A stretch of DNA of 64,000 bases from Microterricola gilva (GCF_004217495.1 NZ_SHLC01000001.1:2108001-2172000); one strand, 5' to 3'; positions 1-8,514 are shown, counted from the stretch's first letter. Made by a program: numbers and translations. Notes: generated by a model not told the origin, from the sequence alone.

Positions 1-288
1 TTGGTCGGGGTGCGCGGCCAGGTTGAAGTACCACGATGGGTTCCGCGCGGCACCCGACGCCGACGCCACGATGAGTGTGCTGCCGTCCGGACGGGGGAAC
101 CGCCTCACTGGGTTTGCCCGTTCGGCGCCGGTCTTGCTGCCGACGGTGACCAGCACCACGACCTTCGCGCGCTCGGGGCTGCCGTTCCGGCGGATGCGAT
201 TGACCTGCCCCTTATTGCCCCAGCGCTCAATCCGGCTGTGCCCGGGTTGGCGTGCTCCCCTACTGCCGTTCGGAGTATCGAATGACAT
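1..288 (-). CDS. Deazaflavin/F420-dependent nitroreductase-fold protein (DUF385-like), 3' end cut by window edge
   Basis: Reading leftward from an ATG at 286-288 gives 96 codons that run off the window. The residues match the N-terminal half of the DUF385 / F420H(2)-dependent quinone or nitroreductase family: a VLVTVGSKTGAER segment (family form LLLTTxGRKSG), a strand with VRRFPRPDGSTLIVASA, then NPSWYFNLAAHPD, equivalent to the family's PxWYxNLxAxP signature. These split-barrel enzymes bind F420 or FMN and reduce quinones or nitro compounds. A purine-rich AGAGGAA lies about 8 nt upstream of the ATG. Family assignment is confident. The substrate and cofactor cannot be told, and the C-terminal half is outside the window. 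Confidence 0.8.
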   Translation of the reverse strand, partial: MSFDTPNGSRGARQPGHSRIERWGNKGQVNRIRRNGSPERAKVVVLVTVGSKTGAERANPVRRFPRPDGSTLIVASASGAARNPSWYFNLAAHPDQ

Positions 289-576
289 CGCCTCATTCCT
301 CTCAGGCTCGTCCGTTCCCCCGTTTTCATCCCTAACATCCGCCCGTTCCCCTGTCTGCGGCCAGGGCTTTCGTGGATCGGATTGTCTTGCCCTCCCAGAA
401 TCCTCCCGCCTCGCCGTGCACGCAATCCCGGAGGCAGGCATTCGTGTGGGCAAAGCCGGGTACTCGTCGGGCCGAGCGGCGAACAATCCTGACGCTGTCT
501 GATCCTCGGCTTCGGTGGGCACAGCAGAGCTCGTCACCCCAGCTGCGGCATCGATCGCTGAAGTTCGCACGGCCAG

Positions 577-800
577 TTACTCACCAAAACGACTGACAAC
601 CGCAGGGCACAGTTCCTCATCGGTGAGCATCGACTCTGCGGCGGCGATCGGGCGAAGCACCCTGCCAGCGGACAGCGGCTAGATGAACGAACGTGCCGAG
701 CGCATCGCGGGCCCATTCGTCAAAGCCTGGGCCCGCACTGGCCGCCGCCAAGAGCGCGACGCGACGCCCGCGCTGACTCGGTTTGCCCCCCCCCTACTCA
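577..800 (-). pseudogene. Remnant of an NADPH-dependent FMN reductase C-terminus, frameshifted
   Basis: No intact gene lies between 289 and 1159. On the minus strand, a frame from about 800 reads KPSQRGRRVALLAAASAGPG followed by FDEWARDALGTFVHLAAVRW. It then has to shift frame near 650 to continue as GRVLRPIAAAESMLTDEEL and stop at 577-579. This matches the end of NADPH-dependent FMN reductases: a GKPVAxxxASxGxxG loop, a helix, a strand, then a DxxLTDxEL tail. A TAG just upstream in the same frame shows the N-terminal part is already lost or broken. I read it as a decaying fragment. The family match is by eye. Confidence 0.4.
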
Positions 801-1086
801 TGCAGGCCGGGGATCAAGGGTGGGCGTCACGGCGACCGGGCCGGATCCCGGATCTCCGTGGTGGCCCCGATTTCCTACTGAGAGCGATGGCGCCAAGCTC
901 CTCTAATGGCCCTTCAATCGTGTGGGGCCGGCGAAGCAGCTCTCCACCTGGATTTCAGTTCGCTCTGCACCACGATCCGATGGGCACTCGCCACGAATCG
1001 CCGGCTGGTCCGCTGCCCTGCAAAACACCGCAACGCAGTTCATTTGACAAGGACTCGCACCACGTATCTCAGACAACCTGCCGATG
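801..1086. other. Gene-free stretch upstream of the IclR gene
   Basis: I see no convincing coding sequence here on either strand. Short open frames have no recognisable domain or ribosome binding site. A TTGACA hexamer at 1044-1049 may be a -35 element for the IclR gene, but no good -10 sits 16-18 nt downstream. Confidence 0.4.
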
Positions 1087-1141
1087 ATTTGCACTTAGCG
1101 GGCTGAGGGCTGGTTCCCTTTGGAATCGCATTTGCACTTAG
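1087..1141 (+). promoter_or_regulatory. Pair of 12-bp direct repeats (ATTTGCACTTAG) before the IclR gene
   Basis: ATTTGCACTTAG occurs exactly at 1087-1098 and again at 1130-1141, 43 bp apart (about four helical turns), immediately upstream of the IclR-family gene. Same-face spacing of two identical sites suggests an operator for autoregulation, although IclR proteins more often bind palindromes. This is inference; the repeat itself is directly visible. Confidence 0.4.
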
Positions 1142-1159
1142 GCGAACGGACAATGTGCG

Positions 1160-1954
1160 TTGACAGACGACAAGTCGATGGTGAGCCGCATCCTCGCGGT
1201 CCTCGATCGATGCTTGGATTCTGCTCAGCCTCTCTCGTTGGCTAGTCTCTCGCTAAATAGCGGTCTACCGAAGCCCACGGCGTGGAGAATCGCGGAGAGT
1301 CTGGTCGAGCGGGGCCTTCTCGCGCGGACGAACGACGGGTACAGCGCTGGAGCGGGGCTACTCGATCGAGGGGACCGGGCAATGCACCAGGCTGCTCTCA
1401 GGGCATTCGTGGTGCCGGAGCTTGTGGAACTCCAACGCCAAACAGCTGCGGCGGTATGGGCGGTGGATGTCAGTCGGGAACGCGATTGGGTTGTCATCGC
1501 ACAGATTTACGACCGCACAGCGGTGCAAAATCACTACTCAGACCAGTGGCAGCACGACCCGACAGATCCCGCCATTCTGGCTACGTCCCTCGGCCAGGTC
1601 GGTCTCGCCAGCAGACCTGAGATCATCGACGGTCTTCTGCTCCGCGGAGTACCCAGGCTCACTCTCCACACCGAAGTTGAGCCGAAACGGGTTCTGGCCT
1701 CTGTTCAGCAGGCGCGCGACGAACTCCAGCTCATCGAACATGGTCACGTCTGGCTCGGATGGTCTTGCCTGACGATCCCAATCCTTGACTTCACCCGCCA
1801 ACGCACGATGGCTGTGCTTGGAATCGTAGATCGAACCCCGCGGTTCGTCGACAACCGGTTCGCGCGCGCCGCCCGCCGCACGGCGGACCGGTTACAACTC
1901 CAGTGGCCATTACCGCAACCACCGCGTCAATCCCCACGGGGTTCCGGGCAGTGA
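1160..1954 (+). CDS. IclR-family transcriptional regulator
   Basis: The 264-residue protein has an N-terminal winged helix-turn-helix (residues about 8-60, with LASLSLNSGLPKPTAWRI as the recognition region). A longer domain follows with the IclR effector-binding pattern, including a WVVIAQIYDRTAV strand and an ATSLGQVGLA segment resembling the family's TALGKAxLA. It should bind DNA as a dimer or tetramer and respond to a small carboxylic or aromatic effector, which the sequence does not reveal. The TTG at 1160 gives the longest frame, but ATG at 1178 is a credible alternative; neither has a strong ribosome binding site. Two direct repeats lie just upstream, and an unrelated orphan gene follows 158 bp downstream, a plausible target. 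Confidence 0.8.
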   Translation: MTDDKSMVSRILAVLDRCLDSAQPLSLASLSLNSGLPKPTAWRIAESLVERGLLARTNDGYSAGAGLLDRGDRAMHQAALRAFVVPELVELQRQTAAAVWAVDVSRERDWVVIAQIYDRTAVQNHYSDQWQHDPTDPAILATSLGQVGLASRPEIIDGLLLRGVPRLTLHTEVEPKRVLASVQQARDELQLIEHGHVWLGWSCLTIPILDFTRQRTMAVLGIVDRTPRFVDNRFARAARRTADRLQLQWPLPQPPRQSPRGSGQ

Positions 1955-2031
1955 CCTCAACCTCTCCGGGGTGCGTGAGAACTCTGTCGCCGCTCGCTCC
2001 CTCGCCGACGGTTGATGAGATATGGACGGCG

Positions 2032-2046
2032 TCTCACTGAGTGAAA
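2032..2046. promoter_or_regulatory. 15-bp imperfect palindrome between the IclR gene and the next gene
   Basis: TCTCACT-G-AGTGAAA is a near-perfect pseudopalindrome (6 of 7 arm positions, with a perfect TCACTGAGTGA core). It lies 66 bp before the ATG at 2113. IclR-type regulators commonly bind pseudopalindromes of about this length, so it is a candidate operator. Binding is inference. Confidence 0.3.
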
Positions 2047-2112
2047 CGCGGACGTCGCAGTTGCGGGGCACCCGGAAATACGCTCTCGAATCAACCAACG
2101 AGAGGAATACCG

Positions 2113-3069
2113 ATGCCAGAGTCACCTGCGGCCGTTGAGAACCGCGATTACCAATTGGACGACCATGTGCGCGAGAGTTTCCGAGATCTTGATGCCCGCG
2201 CGGCGACGTCACTTCACGCGGACGTGGAAGACGAACAGGCGCTCACCGCTGCCTTGGACAGCTTCAAACGATCCGACAAGTCGACTCTGCATTTCACAGG
2301 GGATGGTTTGACGGGCGAGGCCCTGGGAAAGCTCGAGGCCGCCCATTTCGACCAAAGCGCGGGCAAACTCAATGATTTCCAAGGCAAGCTCGCACATCTC
2401 GACCCCGTCCGTTTCCCGTTGCCGAAACTGCACTGGCCGAGCAAGATTCCGAAGCCAGTCGACCAGACCTTTTGGTGGGCGGAAACCAGTTTGATAGAGG
2501 AACCCGCCGGCGCTTTTTCGGCGGCCTTTCGTGACAAAGGACTGCCCAGCTTCATCGGCGGACCCTATGCGCGCGACAACGCCATTTGGACCCAGTTCGG
2601 AGCCACGGCACGATTCGGCTTGTCTGCAGATCGCCGTCCGAAGAATGGGCAATATCTCTCCGTCCCGCACGTCGTCATAAACGGCGGGATGTCAGTGAGC
2701 ACCTTCGAGGGCCACTGGTATGCCAAGGACTCAATTGCCTTTGGGGGTCTCACGTTGAGTCAAACGGTCTTCCAATTCGGCCTCGCTGGCCCTTCTGGCG
2801 ACTCTCGAGTCATCAAAGCGCACTCTGAGTTGGCCGATCCGAACTGGACATTCAACTACAAGAACATCGGAGGCTCCCGGAAGTTCTCGATGCCTGGATT
2901 CCGCACGTTTCCACCCGCAAAGATCGACTTCGGAGCGCTCGCGCCAGCGGATGATCTGTGGGTAGAACTTACGGTCCGAGTAGACATCCGTGTTCGGTAC
3001 GGCGGCTGGGCTCAGGTAACCCCGCTTTCAACGATCGAGTTCTCGCAATGGAAGGCGAACCCCCTCTAG
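2113..3069 (+). CDS. Hypothetical protein, no recognisable family
   Basis: This 318-residue protein starts at the ATG at 2113, preceded by a good AGAGGAA ribosome binding site, rather than at earlier in-frame codons. It has no signal peptide or membrane helix. Residues about 1-80 look helical and charged. The rest is rich in aromatic, Gly and alternating hydrophobic residues typical of a beta-sandwich (for example GKLNDFQGKL, FWWAETSLIEEP, FIGGPYARDNAIWTQFG). Trp is unusually frequent for this window. I recognise no catalytic motif. Its only neighbour on the same strand is the IclR regulator upstream, which may control it. Function unknown. Confidence 0.7.
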   Translation: MPESPAAVENRDYQLDDHVRESFRDLDARAATSLHADVEDEQALTAALDSFKRSDKSTLHFTGDGLTGEALGKLEAAHFDQSAGKLNDFQGKLAHLDPVRFPLPKLHWPSKIPKPVDQTFWWAETSLIEEPAGAFSAAFRDKGLPSFIGGPYARDNAIWTQFGATARFGLSADRRPKNGQYLSVPHVVINGGMSVSTFEGHWYAKDSIAFGGLTLSQTVFQFGLAGPSGDSRVIKAHSELADPNWTFNYKNIGGSRKFSMPGFRTFPPAKIDFGALAPADDLWVELTVRVDIRVRYGGWAQVTPLSTIEFSQWKANPL

Positions 3070-3251
3070 GGATCAGATTCCGCAAGGCAGGCCCGCCATC
3101 AGCGGTTGACTTGCCGCAGACGCTGCCGAGCATCGTGATGAACTCGTCGCAGCGGGCGACCCCGATCTCGCGGAGCGTCAGCTGATGCGCGCACGTCTGA
3201 GACGGCGAACGCCGCGAAACGCGTTTTCCTCCTTCGCTGTCGCTGTCCTTC

Positions 3252-5939
3252 TCAAGCGCGTGAGCCGCGTCGGCGCGCAACAGAGGCCGCGGCGCCGAGA
3301 AGCACAAGTAGGGCACCGGCTGCCAGGATGCCACTGACCTCGGTTCCCGTCGAGGCGAGCCCCGGAGTAGCGGCAGTCAGCGTCGGCGTCGCTTCCGGCG
3401 TCGGCGTCGCTTCGGGGACGGGTGCCGTGGCGACCTCGAACGTGTTGGACGCGACAATCGCACTGCCGGCGCTGGCGCCGAAAGCATCGGTCACCCCGGC
3501 CAGGTTCACCGAGATCACGTTGCCCGTGCTGCTGGTGTTCGGGGCGGGCGTGAACGTGGCGGTGAAGGTCACGCCGCCGTCGGCGGATGTCACGGGCGAC
3601 AGTGTGCCACCCACCACGGTTACGTTGGCGTTCGAGAATCCGACGACCGCTCGCGAGAAGCGGAACGTGACGAGGGAGGTCTCCCCCGCGCCAAGCGTGG
3701 TGTCCGCCATCGTGACGACGAGGGTCAGCGGCGCCGCGGCCACGGAGTACGAGTTGGAGACCGCCGAGCCGACACCGGCGTTGCCGGCCACATCGCTCAC
3801 GCCGGCAAGGTCAAGCGTGATGACGTTCGTCGCGTCAGAAACGTCGGGCGCCGGGGTGAACGCTGCCGTCCAGGTCACGCCTCCGTCAGAGGAAGCGACG
3901 GCGGATAGCGCGCCGTTCTCAACGGTCAGGTCGGCGTTGTCGAAGCCGACGACGGCCTCGGAGAAGGTGACCGTGACGGGCGAGGTCTCACCGGCGGTGA
4001 GCGACGCATCGGAAACGACAATGGTCACCGTTGGACGCACGGTGTCGACCGCATAGTTCGCGGAGGTGTCCACGCCGACACCTGCGTTGCCCGCCACATC
4101 GCTCACGCCGGCAAGATCGAGCGTGATGACGTTGGTCGAGTCAGAGACGTCGGCCGCCGGAGTGAAGGTGGCCGTCCAGGTCACGCCTCCGTCGGAGGAC
4201 GCCACGGCGGACACCGTGCCGTTCTCGATTGTCAGGTCGGCGTTGTCGAAGCCGCCGACGGCCTCGGAGAAGGTGACCGTGACGGGCGAGGTCTCACCGG
4301 CGGCGAAGGCTCGATTCGCCAAGTCGATCGTTGCGGTCGGTCGAATGTGGTCAATCCTGTAGTTGTTAGAAATAGCGATGCTGTTGCCGGCATTGCCGAA
4401 CGCATCCGTGACGAAGGCGGCGTCGAACACGACCAGGTTGGTGTTGTCATTGATGCCCGCCGTCGGAGTGAGGGTGGCCGTCCAGATGATGTTGTCGCTC
4501 GTGGTCAGGTTGCTCAGTGTGCCGTTGGCCACGGAGAGTTGTGATACGTCGAAGCCGGTGACGGCCTCGGAGAACGTAACCGTCACCATGGTGGTCTCGC
4601 CGATTCCGAGCGTGCTGTCTGCCACGACGATCGTCGCCGTCGGACGCGCGGTGTCGATCCTGTACGTGTTCGAATCCAGCGTGCCGACACCGGTGTTCCC
4701 GGAAGCGTTGGTGACTCGGGTGAGGTCGAGCGTGATGACGTTGGTCGAGGCCGTAACGTTGGCCGTCGGGGTGAGCGTGGCCGTCCAGGTCACGCCTCCG
4801 TCGGAAGTCGCCACGGCGGACAGCGTGCCGTTCTCAATCGTCAGGTCGGCGATGTCGAAGCCGGTGACGGCCTCGGAGAAGGTGACCGTGACGGGCGAGG
4901 TCTGACCGGCGGCGAGCGACGTGTCGGACACGACAATGGTCCCCGTCAGACGCACGGTGTCGACCGTGTAGTTCAGGGAAAACGCAAGGCCGGTGCCGGC
5001 GTTGCCGGCGAGGTCGCTCACTCCGGGCAGGTTGAGCACGATGAGGTTGGTCGTGACAGCGGTATTGGTGTACGGGGTGAAGGTGGCCGTCCAGGTCACG
5101 CCTCCATCGGATGATGTCACCGGCGACAGCGTGCCGTTCGGAAACAACAGGACGACGTTGGTGAAGCCGGTGACCGCCTCCGAGAACGTGATCGTGACGG
5201 TCGAGGTCTCGCCGGCGGTGAGGACGCTGTCCGACATCGAAATAGTTGCGGTCGGGCGCGTGTTGTCGACCGTGAAGGTCGCAGTGGAGCCGAAACCGGT
5301 GTTGCCGAATCCATCCGCGAAAGTGCCGGTTCCCAGTGAAACTGAGCCGGGGCCGTCATAGCCCGCCGTCGGTGTGAGGGTGGTCCTCCAGGTCATGGGG
5401 TTTGTCTGTGTCAGGCCCCCGAAGGTTCCGCCGCTGGTGACGAGGTCACCCGCGGTGAGGCCGACAACTGGTTCGGAGAAGGTAATCGTCGCCGTGGTAG
5501 TTTCGCCGATCCCGAGCATGCTCTTGGCCAACACGATGGAGGAGGTCGGGCGCAGCGTGTCGATGGCGAACTCGTTCGAGCTCGCCGTGCCAACGCCGGG
5601 GTTTCCGGACAGGTCAGTGATTCCTGTCAGGTCGAGCGTGATGAAGTTGGTGGCAGATTCGTAGTTACTCAACGGGAAGAGTTGGGCCGCCCAGGTCAGG
5701 CCACCGTCGGAGGATGTCACAGAGGAAAGCGCGCCGTTCTCGAAGGTGAGGTCGGTGTTGTCGAAGCCTGTTACGGCCTCGCTGAACTGAAACGAAACGG
5801 TGGTGGTCTCAGCACCGGCGAGTCGATCGTCCTGCACGACAATGCTCACCGTGGGCGCTGCGGCGAACGCTGCACTCGGCCACCCGAGAGTCAGAGCGAG
5901 CGCAGCAACAGCGGTAGTGGCAATGGGGCGAAGACGCAC
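3252..5939 (-). CDS. Cell-wall-anchored surface protein with eight bacterial Ig-like repeats and an LAxTG sorting signal
   Basis: The protein has 895 residues. A signal peptide (MRLRPIATTAVAALALTLGW, ending ...AFAA) is followed by eight tandem domains of about 100 residues, each with the pattern GETxxVTxTFSEAVxGF, then DLTxENGxLS, SSDGGVTWTAT, and a closing DVAGNAG with a VDTxRPT linker. These look like Big_12-type Ig folds. A PEATPTPEATPT stretch follows, then LASTG, a membrane helix and a C-terminal RRRGSRA. LAxTG with helix and basic tail is the class E sortase signal used by high-GC actinobacteria, so it should be covalently attached to peptidoglycan. The start is GTG at 5939 with AGGGA upstream. 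Adhesion or surface spacing is the usual role, inferred only. No sortase lies in the window. Repeats 6 and 7 are almost identical in DNA, so repeat number may vary. Confidence 0.85.
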   Translation of the reverse strand: MRLRPIATTAVAALALTLGWPSAAFAAAPTVSIVVQDDRLAGAETTTVSFQFSEAVTGFDNTDLTFENGALSSVTSSDGGLTWAAQLFPLSNYESATNFITLDLTGITDLSGNPGVGTASSNEFAIDTLRPTSSIVLAKSMLGIGETTTATITFSEPVVGLTAGDLVTSGGTFGGLTQTNPMTWRTTLTPTAGYDGPGSVSLGTGTFADGFGNTGFGSTATFTVDNTRPTATISMSDSVLTAGETSTVTITFSEAVTGFTNVVLLFPNGTLSPVTSSDGGVTWTATFTPYTNTAVTTNLIVLNLPGVSDLAGNAGTGLAFSLNYTVDTVRLTGTIVVSDTSLAAGQTSPVTVTFSEAVTGFDIADLTIENGTLSAVATSDGGVTWTATLTPTANVTASTNVITLDLTRVTNASGNTGVGTLDSNTYRIDTARPTATIVVADSTLGIGETTMVTVTFSEAVTGFDVSQLSVANGTLSNLTTSDNIIWTATLTPTAGINDNTNLVVFDAAFVTDAFGNAGNSIAISNNYRIDHIRPTATIDLANRAFAAGETSPVTVTFSEAVGGFDNADLTIENGTVSAVASSDGGVTWTATFTPAADVSDSTNVITLDLAGVSDVAGNAGVGVDTSANYAVDTVRPTVTIVVSDASLTAGETSPVTVTFSEAVVGFDNADLTVENGALSAVASSDGGVTWTAAFTPAPDVSDATNVITLDLAGVSDVAGNAGVGSAVSNSYSVAAAPLTLVVTMADTTLGAGETSLVTFRFSRAVVGFSNANVTVVGGTLSPVTSADGGVTFTATFTPAPNTSSTGNVISVNLAGVTDAFGASAGSAIVASNTFEVATAPVPEATPTPEATPTLTAATPGLASTGTEVSGILAAGALLVLLGAAASVARRRGSRA

Positions 5940-6191
5940 GTTGTTTCCCTGTCTGGAGAGGAGACGGAGACCGACAGCATCGTCACCGCAAAGAGAACCC
6001 GATCCTATCGGTCGAACAAGCCCAACACGCCGGGTGAGCGCGGCGATTCGGCTTGCAGGAAGAGCTCACGGTGCGCGGCGCATCCCGGCCTCCAGACAAA
6101 TCGGAAAATCGGCTGACTCCCTGACAGTCGAGCCGCAGACCACGGAGCCGCTTGGCGGCCCGGACTGCTCGAATAGTGGAAGATTGACGTC

Positions 6192-7043
6192 GTGAAGATT
6201 CTCTCGATTCAGTCGGCCGTCGCTCACGGCTACGTTGGCAACTCGGCGGCGGTGTTCCCCCTCCAGCGCATCGGAGTCGAGGTGCTGCCTGTCAACACGG
6301 TGAACTTCTCCAATCACACGGGGTATGGCGCGTGGCGCGGATCCCTCATCGCCCCCGAGGATGTGCACGATGTGATCCTCGGCATCGAGGAACGTGGCGT
6401 GCTCCCCCAGATCGACGTCGTGCTCTCGGGATACCAAGGCGGCACCGGGATCGGCGATGTCATCGTGGATGCGGTGCAGCGGGTGAAAGCGGCGAACCCC
6501 ACGGCCATCTACGCGTGTGACCCCGTGATGGGCAACGCGAAGTCCGGGTGCTTCGTTGCGCCAGAGATCCCTCACCTGCTGCGGGATCGTGTGGTCCCCG
6601 TGGCGGACATCATCACGCCGAACCAGTTCGAGTTGGGATTCCTCACGGGAACCGAGCCGACGACGCTGGACTCGACGCTCGCCTCCGTCGACCTCGCACG
6701 GGCGATGGGACCTGGCACCGTTCTCGTGACGAGTGTGGAGCGCCCCGACCGCGAGCCCGGCACAGTCGAGATGCTCGCAGTGGATGCAGAAGGCGCGTGG
6801 ATCGTGCAGACTCCCCATCTGCCGTTCAAAGCGAACGGATCGGGTGACGTCACCGCGGCGCTCTTCTCGGCGCACTACCGCTCGACCGGTGACGCCGCTG
6901 CAGCGCTGGAACGGACCGCGTCCAGCGTGTTCGATCTCATTGAACTGACGTATCAATCAGGAGAGCGGGAACTGCGGCTCGTGCAGGCTCAGGACTTCTA
7001 CGCTCATCCGCGGATGCAGTTCTCCGCCCGGCGCGTGCGCTAG
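6192..7043 (+). CDS. pdxY: Pyridoxal kinase
   Basis: The 283-residue ribokinase-fold enzyme phosphorylates pyridoxal to pyridoxal 5'-phosphate with ATP in the B6 salvage pathway. Visible signatures are the N-terminal ILSIQSAVAHGYVGNSAA, with GYVGN contacting substrate, a YACDPVMGN segment, ITPNQFELGFLTG, LVTSVERP, and the C-terminal FKANGSGDVTAALF, whose GSGD carries the catalytic Asp and anion hole. Length is typical. The start is GTG at 6192. It is divergent from the surface-protein gene (252-bp gap) and convergent with the histidine phosphatase 28 bp downstream. No B6 biosynthetic partner is adjacent. Confidence 0.93.
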   Translation: MKILSIQSAVAHGYVGNSAAVFPLQRIGVEVLPVNTVNFSNHTGYGAWRGSLIAPEDVHDVILGIEERGVLPQIDVVLSGYQGGTGIGDVIVDAVQRVKAANPTAIYACDPVMGNAKSGCFVAPEIPHLLRDRVVPVADIITPNQFELGFLTGTEPTTLDSTLASVDLARAMGPGTVLVTSVERPDREPGTVEMLAVDAEGAWIVQTPHLPFKANGSGDVTAALFSAHYRSTGDAAAALERTASSVFDLIELTYQSGERELRLVQAQDFYAHPRMQFSARRVR

Positions 7044-7071
7044 GGAACCAGATCTTTCCTTGGGCTGGGCC

Positions 7072-7728
7072 CTAGCTCTCTGAGGCCACCATTGGCAGTT
7101 CGGGTCCGTAGTTCCAGGACAAGATGGCCGGCTGCTCGCGGTAGTAGCTGAGCACGGAGACCGATCCGGCGTCCAGGGTGATCTGAGCACCGAATCGAGG
7201 GGCCAATCTCAGGTACACGGCTGTCAAAATACGCAGGAAATGGCCGTGTGCGACCAGGGCGACATCTCCCTCCTCCATCGCGGGCAGCACACGCGTGAGC
7301 ACTCGCGACGCGCGGGCAGCGACCTCCTCGACTGTCTCGCCGGGCGTGTCACCACGAATCACGCCGTGGGTGAACGCGCTCCAGTTGTAACCGAGCTCGC
7401 TGCGGATATCACGCGTTGTCCGGCCCTCGTACCCGCCGTAGTCCCACTCTACGAGAAACGGGTCGACCTCGGCATCCAGGCCCGCGAGCTCAGCCGTTTG
7501 CCGCGCACGCAGCAGGGGCGACGTCAGCACGAGCGAGAAATCGTATCCGGCCACGAGCCGGCCCGCGCCGCGGGCAAGGTCCTCTCCCCGGGCAGTGAGC
7601 GGGACGTCCGTGAGCCCTGTGTGTTTTCCATCCTTCGACCACTGCGTCTCACCGTGGCGCAAGAGAACAAGCTTCCCTGTCGGGTTGTCCGGAGCGGGAT
7701 GGTTGGGCAGCGGATCGATTACGGACAT
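7072..7728 (-). CDS. Histidine phosphatase family protein (phosphoglycerate-mutase-like)
   Basis: Starting at ATG 7726-7728, the protein has 218 residues. LVLLRHGETQWS contains the catalytic RHGE motif with the phosphorylated His, TSPLLRARQTAEL contains the second Arg, EWDYGGYEG holds the acid/base region, and LVAHGHFLRIL the second catalytic His. It should be a cytosolic phosphatase or acid-phosphatase-like member of the branch related to phosphoglycerate mutase; the substrate cannot be told. A longer frame extends upstream to 7815, but its extra residues do not resemble the family. A -10-like TACTGT sits exactly 6 nt before this ATG, so the mRNA is probably leaderless. Confidence 0.88.
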   Translation of the reverse strand: MSVIDPLPNHPAPDNPTGKLVLLRHGETQWSKDGKHTGLTDVPLTARGEDLARGAGRLVAGYDFSLVLTSPLLRARQTAELAGLDAEVDPFLVEWDYGGYEGRTTRDIRSELGYNWSAFTHGVIRGDTPGETVEEVAARASRVLTRVLPAMEEGDVALVAHGHFLRILTAVYLRLAPRFGAQITLDAGSVSVLSYYREQPAILSWNYGPELPMVASES

Positions 7729-7734
7729 ACGGCA

Positions 7735-7740
7735 ACAGTA
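7735..7740 (-). promoter_or_regulatory. -10 element of a leaderless promoter for the histidine phosphatase
   Basis: On the minus strand TACTGT is followed by six bases and then the ATG, placing the expected transcription start at the A of the start codon. No ribosome binding site is present. The same arrangement recurs at several other genes in the window. Confidence 0.45.
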
Positions 7741-7914
7741 GTATCGCTCCCCGGATCCCAACCGAGAGAGATCGCCCGCTTCCAAGGAGAACAAGATTGG
7801 GCCGCTGCCACACATCTCCCATGGGGATGGCTGGTTCTTGCCGCGGGTACGTGCGTTTAGTCGGCCAATCGGTCCGGTTAGGCTCCGACATCCCGCGGGC
7901 CGACCGCTGATGCG

Positions 7915-7960
7915 TTGCTACTCGCGTTCACGGGTTCTCTCGCCCGAACGCGAGTAGCAA
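7915..7960. repeat. Perfect 15-bp inverted repeat with 16-nt spacer
   Basis: TTGCTACTCGCGTTC at 7915-7929 is matched by its exact complement at 7946-7960, and the loop contains GGG/CCC that can extend the stem. It lies between the histidine phosphatase and SRPBCC genes. There is no T-run on either side, so it is not a classical terminator. It could be an mRNA hairpin, an operator or a mobile-element remnant. Confidence 0.6.
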
Positions 7961-8052
7961 TGACGGGTACGCTCATTGAGGCGCAGTGCATTTCACGTGC
8001 CGTTCGGCGGGCAATGTCCCGTCGCGCTCAGCTCGAACGAGAAGGAAACACC

Positions 8053-8514
8053 GTGTCTGATCACGCAAGAGTCAAAGGCCACATCGTGACCCGCACCGTG
8101 CGCATCGAGGCCTCTCGCGCGCGCGTCTGGGAGGCGCTGACCGACCCCGCGGTGATGGTCAAGTGGTTCGGAGACCATGTGGGGTTCACCGCGCTCGAGC
8201 CCGGTGCTACCGGCAGCATCGATTGGGATGGCTACGGCAGATTCCCGATCGAGATCACCGAAGTGGTGCCCGACGACTCGTTCGGCTTCCGTTGGTCGGG
8301 AATCCCCGCCGAGGAGCTCAACGAGTACTCGACGCATGTGCGCTTCACCCTCTCCGATGCCGACACCGGGACAGATGTCACGGTGATCGAATCGGGCTTC
8401 GACACGCTCCCCGGCGGCACCCGCTACCGCCGCGAACGTCTTGATCAGAACCGAGAGGGCTGGGACGTCGAACTCGACGAGCTCGTGCTCCTCTTCGAGG
8501 GTTCCACCCAGTAG
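8053..8514 (+). CDS. SRPBCC / AHSA1-like domain protein
   Basis: The chosen start is GTG at 8053, with GAAGGAAA 8 nt upstream, giving 153 residues, the normal size of a single START/Bet v1-like domain. Diagnostic segments are the first strand TRTVRIEASRARVWEALTDP, then VMVKWFGDH, a glycine-rich turn GATGSIDWDGYGRF, VRFTLSD...TDVTVIESGF, and the C-terminal helix around NREGWDVELDELVLLF. AHSA1-type proteins bind hydrophobic ligands or chaperones, and many actinobacterial members are uncharacterised. The reading frame stays open upstream but without family similarity. No ArsR partner, common for this family, is adjacent. Confidence 0.85.
   Translation: MSDHARVKGHIVTRTVRIEASRARVWEALTDPAVMVKWFGDHVGFTALEPGATGSIDWDGYGRFPIEITEVVPDDSFGFRWSGIPAEELNEYSTHVRFTLSDADTGTDVTVIESGFDTLPGGTRYRRERLDQNREGWDVELDELVLLFEGSTQ

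Noticed and set aside
3070-3251. A plus-strand segment reading LAADAAEHRDELVAAGDPDL after the orphan gene
   Set aside because: It looks protein-like for about 30 residues but has no start codon, no recognisable family and then becomes random. It could be a gene scrap but cannot be supported.
3328-5664. Several long plus-strand open frames opposite the Ig-repeat gene
   Set aside because: They mirror the codon structure of the repeats, have Val/Ser/Pro-rich text with no domain, and no ribosome binding sites. The minus-strand gene has a signal peptide, eight repeats and a sorting signal.
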